From Asbonarchaeum sp964517675 (lineage in GTDB: Archaea; Nanohalarchaeota; Nanosalinia; Nanosalinales; Nanoanaerosalinaceae), in the NCBI GenBank assembly GCA_964517675.1, contig CAZFEL010000001.1:248001-312000 (forward strand): DNA of 64,000 bases, given 5' to 3'. The notes under the pieces were generated by a model, which was not told where the DNA came from, did not search any database, and saw nothing but the letters and a program-made list of their open reading frames with translations. Made by a program: the position numbers and the translations under genes. Positions 48,794-57,693 of this stretch are shown in pieces (position 1 is the first letter of the stretch; each line of letters starts with the position of its first letter).

Positions 48794-50757
48794 CGAACGG
48801 CGGTTCCGGCTACTATTCCGGCGGGTTCGCCCTGATTTTCCACCTTATCATTGTGCTCATCTTGGGCGGGGTAGGTCATGCCTTCCTCCTCTTTGATGGC
48901 AGGATCTTCCTCCTGTCGATCCTCGGGGCATTCTACGTCTATGCCATCGCCCGTGGGGCCTACTATGTCATGGGTCATTTCGGGTACTGGCTTGGTGGCT
49001 TGGTGGCGACGATAGTCATATACTTCACGACGATAACACTGAGCGCTTTCGGTAGTGGAGCCTACGAGATGCTCGGACCCAATCCCCCGGCATTCATCAT
49101 CCTGATGGGGCTGTATGTCGTCCTCAGGGGCTCGATCCTCCTTGTCGATGATCTGGCAGGCAGCGGGGGCGCGTCCATGCCTGCCAAGCTCGTCGTGGGA
49201 GGGATTGTCTTCCTTGTTTGTGGTGCTGTCGTCTTTTACGGGCTCTTCGATGGATCGTGGGCTGCCGCCGGCGATCTCGTCGGGGGTGCTGGATATGGTG
49301 TCGAGCAGGCCGTCGACAATGTCGGATCAGTCCTTGGGACGGGATGGGAGCGGTTCACGACGAGCCTCTCCCCGAAGAACAATCCCAACATCGCCAGGAT
49401 CCAGTGTACCTTCGAGGCAGGGTTCGGTGGCGGGCTGAACGCACAGCAGGGGGCAGGAAGTGTCGCCATACAGGCCTGTGTGCGACAGAAACTCGGACAG
49501 AACCGCTCGACCGCCGAGAGCGAGCGGGTGACAGACCCGGTTGAGGTCCAGGTCGAGGAGATCCAGGTCGAGCCGTTCCCCGATCACCTGCGGGTCGTGC
49601 TCCCGATCACCAACACGCTCGTCTATGACCGCCAGGGCCGGACGATCAACATCACCGCCCAGGATGTCAACGTGACGGCCAGGGTCAAGTACCTCGGCGG
49701 GCAGGTCGCGAAGGCCTCCAAGTCTGGCATGCGGATCCCGAACGGGGACACGCGGACGATCGAGTTCAACCAGCTCCAGAATGGCAACGGGTTTGTCTTC
49801 CCGCTGTTCCGGTACGTGACCGATAACTTCCAGCCTGCCTCGACGATCCAGCGCAACTTCGAGAGCATAAAGCAGGACTGTACCAACGATGGCTGGGAGG
49901 ACGAGAGCAGCTCGTGTAAGAACGCGGTCAAGTACTTCCTCGAGGGTGAAGGAAGCTTCCCAGGCAATTTCTCGTTCCGGTCGGACCGGTTCACCCGGGA
50001 GCGGATTGCCTTCCTTGTCAAGGCGAACGAGAATATCGAGATGGATGGGCTCCATTATGTCAACCACAACTCGTTCGGGGTCTCGGACCTCAACGATGAG
50101 AACCTGATAGCGGCAGGGAACGAGTACGAGATCGAGGTCGATGCCAGCTACACGTACAGCGCCGAGGCAGCGTTCACCGAATCCAGCAGATGGCGCAGCG
50201 GCAACCTCCTGTTGAAGGTCTGGAACCCGGATGCCTGGAACGAGCTGTCCTACGACGAGCGCCAGTCGTGGGAGAACCAGAACTGCGATACCGTCGAGCG
50301 GTTCAACCAGGAGTTCACAAAGCAGCGGACAGCCGCCCTGACAACACCGATCGTCCCGGTCATGTACACGGACTGCAGCTCGACGCTGTTCCGGCTGCTG
50401 GATGACGGTGATGGTGACGGGACCTACGAGGGCGACATCGAGATAAATGTCGGGGCGACAGTCAAAGGTGACAGCGTGGACCAGGACTACCCGATCGAGA
50501 TCAACGAGGCCACCACGACATGTGGTGACAGTGATTCGAATGATCTCCTGGATAGCAACGATGTCCAGAAGACGGTGCCAGAGAAACTGACACACCAGGC
50601 AGGTGCTGGGTGGGCTGTCGATCCAGGCATCGTCACGCGATCGGTCGAGGTCGCTGGAGAGAGCCTCAGTATCGGGTGCAACATCGAGATGACGTTCCGT
50701 GTGGCGGTCGATCAAACATCGACATACGAGGTACCAGCATTCGATTATGAACAGTAA
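48790..50757 (+). CDS. Large membrane protein with extracellular domain, 655 aa
   Basis: About five N-terminal helices (approximately 12-35, 37-70, 75-90, 95-112, 130-152) are followed by an extracellular region of about 470 residues with many Cys (about ten after residue 200, in CVRQKLG, KQDCTNDGW, NCDTVERF, DCSSTLF, TTCGDSDS), NxS/T sites and alternating beta segments. No named domain. Cys spacing suggests disulfides, which links it to the DsbA-like genes elsewhere in the window (inference). Partner overlap with 47615 and 50747 (11 bases) supports one operon. Confidence 0.72.
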   Translation: MTNGGSGYYSGGFALIFHLIIVLILGGVGHAFLLFDGRIFLLSILGAFYVYAIARGAYYVMGHFGYWLGGLVATIVIYFTTITLSAFGSGAYEMLGPNPPAFIILMGLYVVLRGSILLVDDLAGSGGASMPAKLVVGGIVFLVCGAVVFYGLFDGSWAAAGDLVGGAGYGVEQAVDNVGSVLGTGWERFTTSLSPKNNPNIARIQCTFEAGFGGGLNAQQGAGSVAIQACVRQKLGQNRSTAESERVTDPVEVQVEEIQVEPFPDHLRVVLPITNTLVYDRQGRTINITAQDVNVTARVKYLGGQVAKASKSGMRIPNGDTRTIEFNQLQNGNGFVFPLFRYVTDNFQPASTIQRNFESIKQDCTNDGWEDESSSCKNAVKYFLEGEGSFPGNFSFRSDRFTRERIAFLVKANENIEMDGLHYVNHNSFGVSDLNDENLIAAGNEYEIEVDASYTYSAEAAFTESSRWRSGNLLLKVWNPDAWNELSYDERQSWENQNCDTVERFNQEFTKQRTAALTTPIVPVMYTDCSSTLFRLLDDGDGDGTYEGDIEINVGATVKGDSVDQDYPIEINEATTTCGDSDSNDLLDSNDVQKTVPEKLTHQAGAGWAVDPGIVTRSVEVAGESLSIGCNIEMTFRVAVDQTSTYEVPAFDYEQ

Positions 50758-51676
50758 ACACGCGTTCCTCCTGGTGGCGGTAGCAGTCGTGCTTGCAGGA
50801 TGCACCACGAACGGCGGGACAACACAGGAGAAGGAAGAACCCAAGATCATCGAGATCGAGGGGCCTGAATGTTTCGTCAACGATAATCCGTGTAGCTCAA
50901 TCCAGCTCACGAAGTATGATGGTCCGGTCGAGATAGAAGTGACGTTCAACAACTACGGCGATACGCCTGTCGATCTAACACTGGGAGGTGCCTCGGCACG
51001 TGAGGTCATGGTCTCGAAGTGTAACAACCAGCTCGCGTCCATCACAGGATTCACCGCAACCCTGCGGGGCACCCAGACGAGGACGGAGATGACAGGTAGC
51101 GATGTACCACAGGAGATACGCATCGAGGGCGGGCGCTCGCTCGATATGGAGTGGCGGCTCGACCTCGTGCCTGGTGGGGGTGATATCTCCAGTCTCGGGT
51201 ACAGCTGCCCGATGGACTTCGAACTCGGGTTCACCCAGACGATCAACACATCCCGCCAGATCCAGCTGAAGAAGGACGAGACCATCCCGGACGTCCAGAG
51301 CCTGGATAGCCGGACGTCCGCCAAGCGGCCGGTCCGCCTCCGGGTCGAGGCCCCAGACCGGACCGTGGCGGATGGTTCCCAGACGATTGTCATGCGCGGG
51401 TACTTCCAGAACCGGGGAAGTGGAGAGATCACATCGATCGATGATATCCGGCCCCAAAGCGGTGACATAACCTTCAACTGCGGGGGCGGGAACCTGCGGA
51501 TGTACGGGTCTGGTGAGCGAGAGGGACAGAGCTACAGGCGGGTCTGTCGTGTGACCCCGGATGCGGATGACCGGAACCAGGCGACATCCCAGATCAAGTG
51601 GATCGGCATGTCGGGAACCTACAATTATGAGTTGCCACTAAACAGCGTGACACTCGATCTCGTCCCGGTGGAGTAA
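50747..51676 (+). CDS. Lipoprotein 1 of the envelope locus, 309 aa
   Basis: Signal with lipobox: AFLLVAVAVVLAGC, Cys at residue 19, then a Thr/Gly-rich linker and beta-rich modules (VEIEVTFNNYGDTPVDLTLG), with the Ig-like 'N-N-x-G' turn also seen in the two downstream lipoproteins. Cys pairs are frequent (CFVNDNPC). ATG 50747 is chosen because the lipobox then falls at the correct distance. It overlaps the previous gene by 11 bases. Role unknown, surface adhesion or assembly (inference). Confidence 0.75.
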   Translation: MNSKHAFLLVAVAVVLAGCTTNGGTTQEKEEPKIIEIEGPECFVNDNPCSSIQLTKYDGPVEIEVTFNNYGDTPVDLTLGGASAREVMVSKCNNQLASITGFTATLRGTQTRTEMTGSDVPQEIRIEGGRSLDMEWRLDLVPGGGDISSLGYSCPMDFELGFTQTINTSRQIQLKKDETIPDVQSLDSRTSAKRPVRLRVEAPDRTVADGSQTIVMRGYFQNRGSGEITSIDDIRPQSGDITFNCGGGNLRMYGSGEREGQSYRRVCRVTPDADDRNQATSQIKWIGMSGTYNYELPLNSVTLDLVPVE

Positions 51677-51677
51677 G

Positions 51678-52520
51678 ATGCGAACGACAGTGATCGTGCT
51701 CCTCGTAGCGATCCTCCTTGCGGGCTGTACGTCCCCCCTCGCGTCCGATGATGGGTCTGGCGACGACGAGGCGCCGCAGGCACGGGGCCTGCTGATACAG
51801 GACGTCTCCCTGGAGCAGAGCTCGATCCGGCCGTCCCAGGATACCCGCCTGGTGCTGCGGATAGCGAACACGAACCCGACGGATATCACCGATATCTCGG
51901 TGGGCCTGTCCAATTACGGCCAGCTTGCCCCGACCCAGACGGAAGGGGAGTGTGCGGACGGCAGCATCAGCGGCATGACCGCGGACATGACAGAACCCAT
52001 CACCGAGACGTGTGCATGGTCCATCGATGCCTCTAACGTTGATGTTGACGGTGGTGCCCAGCAGATCCCGATCACGGTGACACTGGAGTACAGCGGCACG
52101 ATGACCATGCAGCAGAGCTCGATGGACTTCACGTTCACCGAAGACGCATCGACCCAGTCGATGTCATCATCGTTCACGAACGGCGAGATCACGCTCTCGA
52201 CCACACACCAGCCCGAACAGCTCCCCGACACGGACCTGGTCTCGATCGGGATCGGGGTTTCGAACGTCGGTGACGGCAGGGTTTTGGATCGTGAGGTATC
52301 GATCTCGTACACCGGCCCGATGACCGACCTGTTCTCGTTCCCGTCGGACCACCGCTGCTCGACACTGTACTTCCAGGAGAACGCACGATCGACATCAGCA
52401 ACCTGTGAGTTCCAGCGGTCCGGCGGAACGGTCACTGAAGGATCGTCATCGCGGCTCCGGCTCGAGGCCGATTACAGGTACCAGCGGATCAGGCAGGTCC
52501 CGCTGACGGTTACCTCCTGA
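51678..52520 (+). CDS. Lipoprotein 2 of the envelope locus, 280 aa
   Basis: VIVLLVAILLAGC lipobox with Cys at residue 17, acidic linker (DDGSGDDEAPQ), then two beta modules starting RLVLRIANTNPTDITDISVG and DTDLVSIGIGVSNVGDGRVL, a CARDB-like pattern (strand, N-x-G turn, strand). Cys pairs (GECADG, ETCAWS; HRCSTL, ATCEFQ). It follows the previous lipoprotein by one base. Function unknown. Confidence 0.75.
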   Translation: MRTTVIVLLVAILLAGCTSPLASDDGSGDDEAPQARGLLIQDVSLEQSSIRPSQDTRLVLRIANTNPTDITDISVGLSNYGQLAPTQTEGECADGSISGMTADMTEPITETCAWSIDASNVDVDGGAQQIPITVTLEYSGTMTMQQSSMDFTFTEDASTQSMSSSFTNGEITLSTTHQPEQLPDTDLVSIGIGVSNVGDGRVLDREVSISYTGPMTDLFSFPSDHRCSTLYFQENARSTSATCEFQRSGGTVTEGSSSRLRLEADYRYQRIRQVPLTVTS

Positions 52521-52577
52521 TCGGCCCGCATGATATATAAAGGGCGCCGGACAAGTTATTATCCATCAGGTGTAACT

Positions 52578-53453
52578 ATGAACAGGCGAACGGTGCTTGT
52601 CGGCTTACTTGCACTCTCTGTCTTCCTGGCAGGATGTACTCAACTTGAGAACACGAATGATACTGAACAAGATCAGGACCAGGGCATCGAGATTACCCAG
52701 AACGATGGTCTCTCGATTGACTTCAGTTCTGTGACGAATGAATACTACACGGGAGATTCGTACACGTTCACCGCCAATTTCCAGAACACCGGTGAGCACG
52801 AGGCGACGATCCTTAGTACCACGATCTACGGACCGAGCTGGATCTCTGATGACGAGCACGGCTGGCCGTCCGACCCTGTGACGCTTGGAGCTGTTGAGGA
52901 AGCCAACCAGTTCGCTGGTGGAACGGCCTCCAACCAGTACACAGGAGATGTCTCGACAAGCCTCGGTGCAGGTCAGACGGACGACTGGGACGTCGGTCTC
53001 AGGACGGTCTACAACTACTCTGCCTCATCGCGGGCGGCACTGACCGTGATGAACCAGGACGAGTACCGCGAAGACTCCAGATCGCGGACCGCTGTCCAGA
53101 CGTCGGCCAACGCGGGACCGGTCAACATCAGGTTCGATGTCCGGACACCGATCCCTGCCGGACGGGCGGTCAACATCCCGGTCCAGATCAGGAACGTCGG
53201 TGACGGTGAACTCGATGCTACAGGTGGAACTGACCGGGCTATCTCGTACACGATCAGCCGAGAAGGCGGAGGAACCGTCTGTAGTAGCGACGGCTATGAG
53301 ACACTGTACGAGGGGAGCAGGACGTTCAACTGTCAGTTCGACACGGCCGGCATCCTCGGCGGCGCACCGCAGACGTCCGTGACACTTGTCGCGGAGGCCG
53401 ACTTCAAGTACATGGAAGACAACACCGCACGCGTGTCGGTCATCGGGGAGTGA
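52578..53453 (+). CDS. Lipoprotein 3 of the envelope locus, 291 aa
   Basis: VLVGLLALSVFLAGC lipobox with Cys at residue 19, linker rich in Asp/Gln, then two beta modules (YTFTANFQNTGEHEATILST and RAVNIPVQIRNVGDGELDAT), again with the N-x-G turn, close in design to lipoproteins 1 and 2; the second module is also similar to IGVSNVGDG of lipoprotein 2. A TATA-like ATATATAAAG at 52531-52540 may allow separate transcription. ATG 52578 is chosen by the lipobox. Confidence 0.78.
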   Translation: MNRRTVLVGLLALSVFLAGCTQLENTNDTEQDQDQGIEITQNDGLSIDFSSVTNEYYTGDSYTFTANFQNTGEHEATILSTTIYGPSWISDDEHGWPSDPVTLGAVEEANQFAGGTASNQYTGDVSTSLGAGQTDDWDVGLRTVYNYSASSRAALTVMNQDEYREDSRSRTAVQTSANAGPVNIRFDVRTPIPAGRAVNIPVQIRNVGDGELDATGGTDRAISYTISREGGGTVCSSDGYETLYEGSRTFNCQFDTAGILGGAPQTSVTLVAEADFKYMEDNTARVSVIGE

Positions 53454-53489
53454 TATCCCCATTCATTTCTCTTTTTCACAGGTGATACA

Positions 53490-53804
53490 ATCGTTGCTGA
53501 TATCATCGCGGGCCTCGTCCCGACAATAGGCGGGGGACTCGGCCTCGGCTTCATCGCTGGCTACCTCGGCAAGAAGGTCTCGAAGCTGATTGCTCTCCTG
53601 TTCGGTGCCGAGCTCCTCCTGTTCAAGTGGCTGGAGACCCGTGGTATCATCACTGTCGACTGGGAGCGACTGACGGCCGGCCTGATCAGCACGGGTTCAT
53701 CAGCAGCCCAGGAGGCCCCGGGCCTCATCTCGAGCCTGGTCTCCACACTTGGACTTGGAGCAGCCTTCACAGGCGGTTTCGCTCTCGGGTTCAAGAAAGG
53801 CTGA
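53490..53804 (+). pseudogene. FUN14-like membrane protein lacking a start codon
   Basis: The frame encodes IVADIIAGLVPTIGGGLGLG then FIAGYLGKKVSKLIALLFGA and ends AAFTGGFALGFKKG, matching FUN14-family proteins (two to three helices, glycine-rich start). No ATG, GTG or TTG occurs in this frame between the preceding in-frame stop (53451) and the domain. A ribosome-binding-like AGGTGAT lies at 53480-53486, 3 bases before an ATC codon at 53490, where an ATG would be expected. Either the start was lost by an ATG-to-ATC change, ATC is used, or the assembly has an error. The rest of the gene is intact, so the damage, if any, is recent. Confidence 0.6.
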
Positions 53805-53891
53805 GGCAGGCTATCGTTCTACCCTGCGGTCGTTCTTTCCTCGTGATACCGACCGGAACGTTTATATAGTATGACTTACAAGTAACAACAC

Positions 53892-54674
53892 ATGTCTTCG
53901 ATGATGTCCGCCACCGCACAGGGGGGAGGGGATGCCGACGAATACGAGGGTGTCTCCGCTGAACTCCTCTATGAGCCTGTCGAAGGAGAATCAGGGCTCT
54001 TCCGTGACGGGGTGGACGTCCCGTACGCCATCAAGATCGAGGGCGATGCGTCTGCTGTTGAGGATATCGACCTGTACACGGGCCGTCACAGGTCCAGGGA
54101 CGAGGTGATCGAGCACGTCGACTCGAGTGGCGATTATGATGATCTGCTCGATGATGATGTCCTCATGGACGATGAACTGTACGCGAGGGTCCGCAACGAC
54201 GACAGTGGGCCGAGGATCGAGTACAGCGACGGCAGCGTCGAGAGCCTGGAGGTCCTCGAGGATGGTGAGATGACATACTTCTTCGGGATGGACGATATCG
54301 GGTTCGATGCACCCGGCCGCTATGCCCTCAGGACCGACGTCCGGTACGAGGACGGGTCCGTCGAGTCGACCGGCTGGAGAGATACAGCCCTTGTCAGTGA
54401 GTTCGGTCTCGAGGAAGCCTACAAAACGTTCGACGGAGCATGGAATGAGGCTCTCAAGGAGACGGAGAGCTGGGACAATGATGCGGGTCGCTGGAATCCC
54501 GAGACAAGAGGGCCACGCGGCTACGCGGGTGCACTGGAGAAGGTGAGAACTCCTGATGAGCGAGACTTCGCCGACAGGAGTCTCAACTTCGCTTCCAGCA
54601 TGATCGATCACGCTGCCGGTGAATACTTCAGCGACATGGTGAGGGAGAAGCTCAGAGGCTTCAGGAGTCGTTAA
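53892..54674 (+). CDS. Hypothetical acidic protein, 260 aa
   Basis: No signal peptide or membrane helix. Asp/Glu-rich, with beta-like segments (PYAIKIEGDASAVEDIDLYT and ALRTDVRYEDGSVESTGW) and a helical end. Not recognised. A TATA-like GTTTATATAGTA at about 53860-53871 and a non-coding gap before it indicate its own transcription. Position in the envelope locus, role unknown. Confidence 0.65.
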   Translation: MSSMMSATAQGGGDADEYEGVSAELLYEPVEGESGLFRDGVDVPYAIKIEGDASAVEDIDLYTGRHRSRDEVIEHVDSSGDYDDLLDDDVLMDDELYARVRNDDSGPRIEYSDGSVESLEVLEDGEMTYFFGMDDIGFDAPGRYALRTDVRYEDGSVESTGWRDTALVSEFGLEEAYKTFDGAWNEALKETESWDNDAGRWNPETRGPRGYAGALEKVRTPDERDFADRSLNFASSMIDHAAGEYFSDMVREKLRGFRSR

Positions 54675-54756
54675 AATGCTGTCTCGTGCCGCCGGTGACG
54701 GCTCAGTGAGCGATAGGCGGGCATTTTAAATAGGTACACAGGCACATAGGTTGTGT

Positions 54757-55578
54757 ATGCTGAGCCAGGATACACGGTCGTTGGTGGCCCGTGCAGGGAT
54801 CGTGGTGGCCATGGCGGTGATACTTTCCTCCATGGCACTCGGTCAGTACGGGGGGATGGACACGTACCTGAACAGCTACTTCCTCCCCGCTGATGCACAG
54901 ATCTCCGGCACCTCAGGCCTTATCTTCGGTGTCCTGGCACCGCTTGCCATCGTGATCGTCCTTCTCAACCTCGGTCTCGAGCGTGCGATGGGCAAGCGAC
55001 GCGAGACGAAGGCACTTGCCATCCTCGTTGCACTGTTCATCATCCCGTCAGGCGGCTATAAGACGATCTCACAGCTCCTGATCGGGTTCTTCAGTATCGG
55101 GGCGACGGCCGGCGGTGTCACGGGCGGCCCGGTCATCCCCGGTATCGGACCGGTCTCGGGCTATGGCTTCGCAGGACTGGCTGCGGTGGCCTCGTTCATC
55201 GCGATGGCGTATTACTTCAACAGCAGCGGCCAGGGTGTCGCCCTCTCTGAGCTTGCCACGGCAGGTATCGGGGCTGCGCTCATCTACTTCGTCCTCCAGG
55301 GCGGGTTCTCGCTGTGGAGCCTGGTCGGATCGCTCGTTGTGGTCGGTATCGGCTGGTACATCTTCAAGATGGGGGTCAAATCCCAGCAGTTCTCCGGCTA
55401 TCTCGTCTCGATCCTTGGCTTCTTCATGATGGTCGGTGGGCTCAGGTCTGTCCAGGGACTTCCTGACCCGGTCAGGGGTCTGCTGGGCCAGGCCCAGATA
55501 CTCGGGTTCGCTATCATCATAATCATCCTTATCACCGCCTTAGGCGTCGCAGCTTACGTCTGGATGCGGGTGCGGTGA
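54757..55578 (+). CDS. Seven-helix membrane protein, 273 aa
   Basis: A signal-like first segment (about 10-28), then about seven helices: GLIFGVLAPLAIVIVLLNLG, FAGLAAVASFIAMAYYFN, VLQGGFSLWSLVGSLVVVGI, LGFAIIIIILITALGVAAYV. Glycine-rich loop (GGVTGGPVIPGIGP) after helix 3. Unrecognised. ATG 54757, about 26 bases after TATA-like TTTTAAATAGG at 54724-54734 (leaderless); the earlier in-frame TTG at 54751 is not needed. Polytopic membrane proteins of this kind accompany TadA/TadC-type genes in several DPANN genomes, from my general knowledge, not verified here. Confidence 0.7.
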   Translation: MLSQDTRSLVARAGIVVAMAVILSSMALGQYGGMDTYLNSYFLPADAQISGTSGLIFGVLAPLAIVIVLLNLGLERAMGKRRETKALAILVALFIIPSGGYKTISQLLIGFFSIGATAGGVTGGPVIPGIGPVSGYGFAGLAAVASFIAMAYYFNSSGQGVALSELATAGIGAALIYFVLQGGFSLWSLVGSLVVVGIGWYIFKMGVKSQQFSGYLVSILGFFMMVGGLRSVQGLPDPVRGLLGQAQILGFAIIIIILITALGVAAYVWMRVR

Positions 55579-55657
55579 TGCTACAGCAGAGACCACTACC
55601 GGGCTCGAACAACTTATTTAAACCGTCGATGAGAACTATTCGGTGAGGTAATCAATT

Positions 55658-56215
55658 ATGGCACTCTTCGATGCATGGATCAGCACGGCTCAAGACATCG
55701 GCGTTTTCCAGTACGTTCTTCCCTTCCTCCTAACCTTTGTTATCATCTACGGTATCCTTGAGCGTATCGAACTGCTCGGTGACAGCGGTGACAAGGGCAG
55801 TAAGCTCCATGCTGTCGCGGCGTTCTCGATCGCGACGTTCATCACGGCGTTCACACCTGCCGGGACGACACTCGGGGCGCTGTTCACCAACTACTTCGGC
55901 GCACTCGCTGTTGCACTCGTCGGCGTGCTCGGTGCGATGATCCTCATCGGCCTGCTTTTCCCTGGCCGGTCCGAGGATGATGGCCCGGTCGAACTGTTCG
56001 AATCCAAGTGGCGGGCCGTCGTCGTCATCGGTGGCGCAGCACTGCTGTTCTTCTATCTGAGCGGTGGAATCGGTTCCGTCCCATGGGTGGAGAACCTCGA
56101 TGCCGGTCTTGGCGCCTACAGTATGCAGCATCTCATCGGCATCCTTGTCGTCGTCGGGACGGTCGTCTTGCTCGGATGGACGATGGGCTTCATCGGTGAC
56201 TCGGACGGCAGCTAG
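55658..56215 (+). CDS. Polytopic membrane protein, paralog 1, 185 aa
   Basis: Begins ALFDAWISTAQDIGVFQYVL and continues PFLLTFVIIYGILERIELLG; about five helices in total. Paralog of the next gene (shared 'FQYxxPFLLxxxxxYGILxRxEL' pattern at the same position). A GGTGAGGTAATCAATT leader precedes the ATG (RBS-like GGTGAGG). Function unknown. It starts a short tandem pair that lies between the 7-TM protein and the two coiled-coil genes. Confidence 0.72.
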   Translation: MALFDAWISTAQDIGVFQYVLPFLLTFVIIYGILERIELLGDSGDKGSKLHAVAAFSIATFITAFTPAGTTLGALFTNYFGALAVALVGVLGAMILIGLLFPGRSEDDGPVELFESKWRAVVVIGGAALLFFYLSGGIGSVPWVENLDAGLGAYSMQHLIGILVVVGTVVLLGWTMGFIGDSDGS

Positions 56216-56230
56216 CAGAGGTGATCATCA

Positions 56231-56731
56231 ATGGCACCAGTATTCGAAGAACTGATCATGAACCTCCAGGGGCTGGGCTTTTTCCGGTACTTCATGCCCT
56301 TCCTGCTGATGATGGCTGTAACCTACGGAATCCTCCAGCGCGCTGAGCTGTTCGAGGACGAGACGGTCGATGGTGTCGTCGCCGCCGTCGTCTCATTCAT
56401 GTCCATCGTCGGTATCTACACGTTCGTCGGAGGGGCATTCTTCACGCAGTTCTTCGGCGTGGTGACCATCGCCATCTTCGTGCTGATCGGATACGTCATC
56501 ATCCTCGGCACGATGGGCGTCGATGTGACCGATGTCGCCAACCTCGATGATGCACAGAAGAAACGGACAGCATGGTACGGCGGAGGCGTCCTTGCCCTGG
56601 TCGGCCTGCTGTTCATGCATTATCTCGGCATCGTCGATGGCGGCGAGATTCTGGCGAGCGATCAGTTCCTCACGCTCCTCGTCATCATCGGGATGTACAT
56701 CGTGATCAGCAAGATCACGTCCGGTGACTGA
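56231..56731 (+). CDS. Polytopic membrane protein, paralog 2, 166 aa
   Basis: Starts MAPVFEELIMNLQGLGFFRY and then FMPFLLMMAVTYGILQRAEL, aligning with the first paralog's opening; about four to five helices. RBS-like AGAGGTGATCATCA before the ATG. The pairing of two non-identical copies in tandem suggests a heteromeric membrane complex. Function unknown. It is convergent with the coiled-coil gene at 56803. Confidence 0.72.
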   Translation: MAPVFEELIMNLQGLGFFRYFMPFLLMMAVTYGILQRAELFEDETVDGVVAAVVSFMSIVGIYTFVGGAFFTQFFGVVTIAIFVLIGYVIILGTMGVDVTDVANLDDAQKKRTAWYGGGVLALVGLLFMHYLGIVDGGEILASDQFLTLLVIIGMYIVISKITSGD

Positions 56732-56802
56732 GTGGGAGATGGATTGCTGAAGGCGCTGACGTCCGGAGAATCAGATCGGGCGGCCTGCATCTTTTCCGGG
56801 CA

Positions 56803-57687
56803 CTACTGCTCCTGGCGCATGTCCTCGACCAGCTCCGTCAGGTCGCGGACGTTCTCGACCAGGGACGGTAGTGTCTGCTGGAAGGCTTTCTCCAGCCCAC
56901 CGATACGAGATTCCGAGCTCTCGAGGTAGTCTTCCATCTCCTCCATCTTCTGGAGGAACTCCCGCTCATCCTCGTCCTTCCGGATCTTCAGATCATGGAC
57001 GTCCTGCTGGAGCTCATCCACGTTGTCCTCCAGTTCCTCGAGACGCTCGTAGACCGTCTCGAACTCGTCCTCGATATCGATTATTTTCTCCTCGATGATC
57101 GTCTCGATCAGTTCCTCCTGTTCCTGGGAGATGCCGACATCGGTGTCCCAGGTCTCCTCCGGGTACTCTTCATCGCTGTAGTCCTGGGTGGCGGTCTGCT
57201 GTTGACCCTGGCCTGATCCGAACTGGTTGCCCTGCTGGGTCTGTTGCTGTGTGCCGAAATCCTGCTGGGCCTGACCGGTCTGCTGGCGGGACTGCTGGCC
57301 GCCGCCCTGCGGACCCATCGGCTCCTTTTCCCCTGGCGGTGTCTGGCTCGATCGGCCCTGGTCTCCCGACCGGTCATCGAACCCGCCGGGACCACCTTGC
57401 TGGGCGGGCTGTTGGGCCTGCTGTGGGCTGGAACCTCGTCCGCCCTGCCCCGATCGGCTCTGTGTGGAATCGCGGACGGCGCGGTTCATCGCCTTGTTGA
57501 TCGCAGAATAGGCATAGCCCCTGTCACGGAGCTCCTCGGTTATCTCGTGCTGGGAATATCCCTGCTGGGAGAGTTGCTGTACCTCATCGATCGGGACATC
57601 GTCCTGCCGGGGTGACGGCGCGGATCCGCCATCATCTCCGTCATCGTCGCCGTCCCGCAGCTTGCCGAGGAATTCGAATTTCACCAT
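56803..57687 (-). CDS. Coiled-coil protein with UBA-like start and Gln-rich linker, 294 aa
   Basis: A short N-terminal helical module with a UBA-like look (IDEVQQLSQQGYSQHEITEE and LRDRGYAYSAINKAM), a long Gln/Gly-rich disordered linker (70-175), then an acidic segment and a coiled coil (about 190-270, EEKIIDIEDEFETVYERLEE). It resembles in design the archaellum FlaC/D/E accessory proteins, but the match is by layout only. Divergent from 58245 and next to the related 57694 gene; both are probably cytoplasmic scaffold proteins. Confidence 0.7.
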   Translation of the reverse strand: MVKFEFLGKLRDGDDDGDDGGSAPSPRQDDVPIDEVQQLSQQGYSQHEITEELRDRGYAYSAINKAMNRAVRDSTQSRSGQGGRGSSPQQAQQPAQQGGPGGFDDRSGDQGRSSQTPPGEKEPMGPQGGGQQSRQQTGQAQQDFGTQQQTQQGNQFGSGQGQQQTATQDYSDEEYPEETWDTDVGISQEQEELIETIIEEKIIDIEDEFETVYERLEELEDNVDELQQDVHDLKIRKDEDEREFLQKMEEMEDYLESSESRIGGLEKAFQQTLPSLVENVRDLTELVEDMRQEQ

Positions 57688-57693
57688 ACTGTA

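Noticed and set aside
49327..50952. Reverse open frame of 541 codons antisense to the 655-aa membrane protein
   Set aside because: No recognisable domain and no promoter; the forward frame has consistent membrane and Cys features and overlapping operon neighbours.
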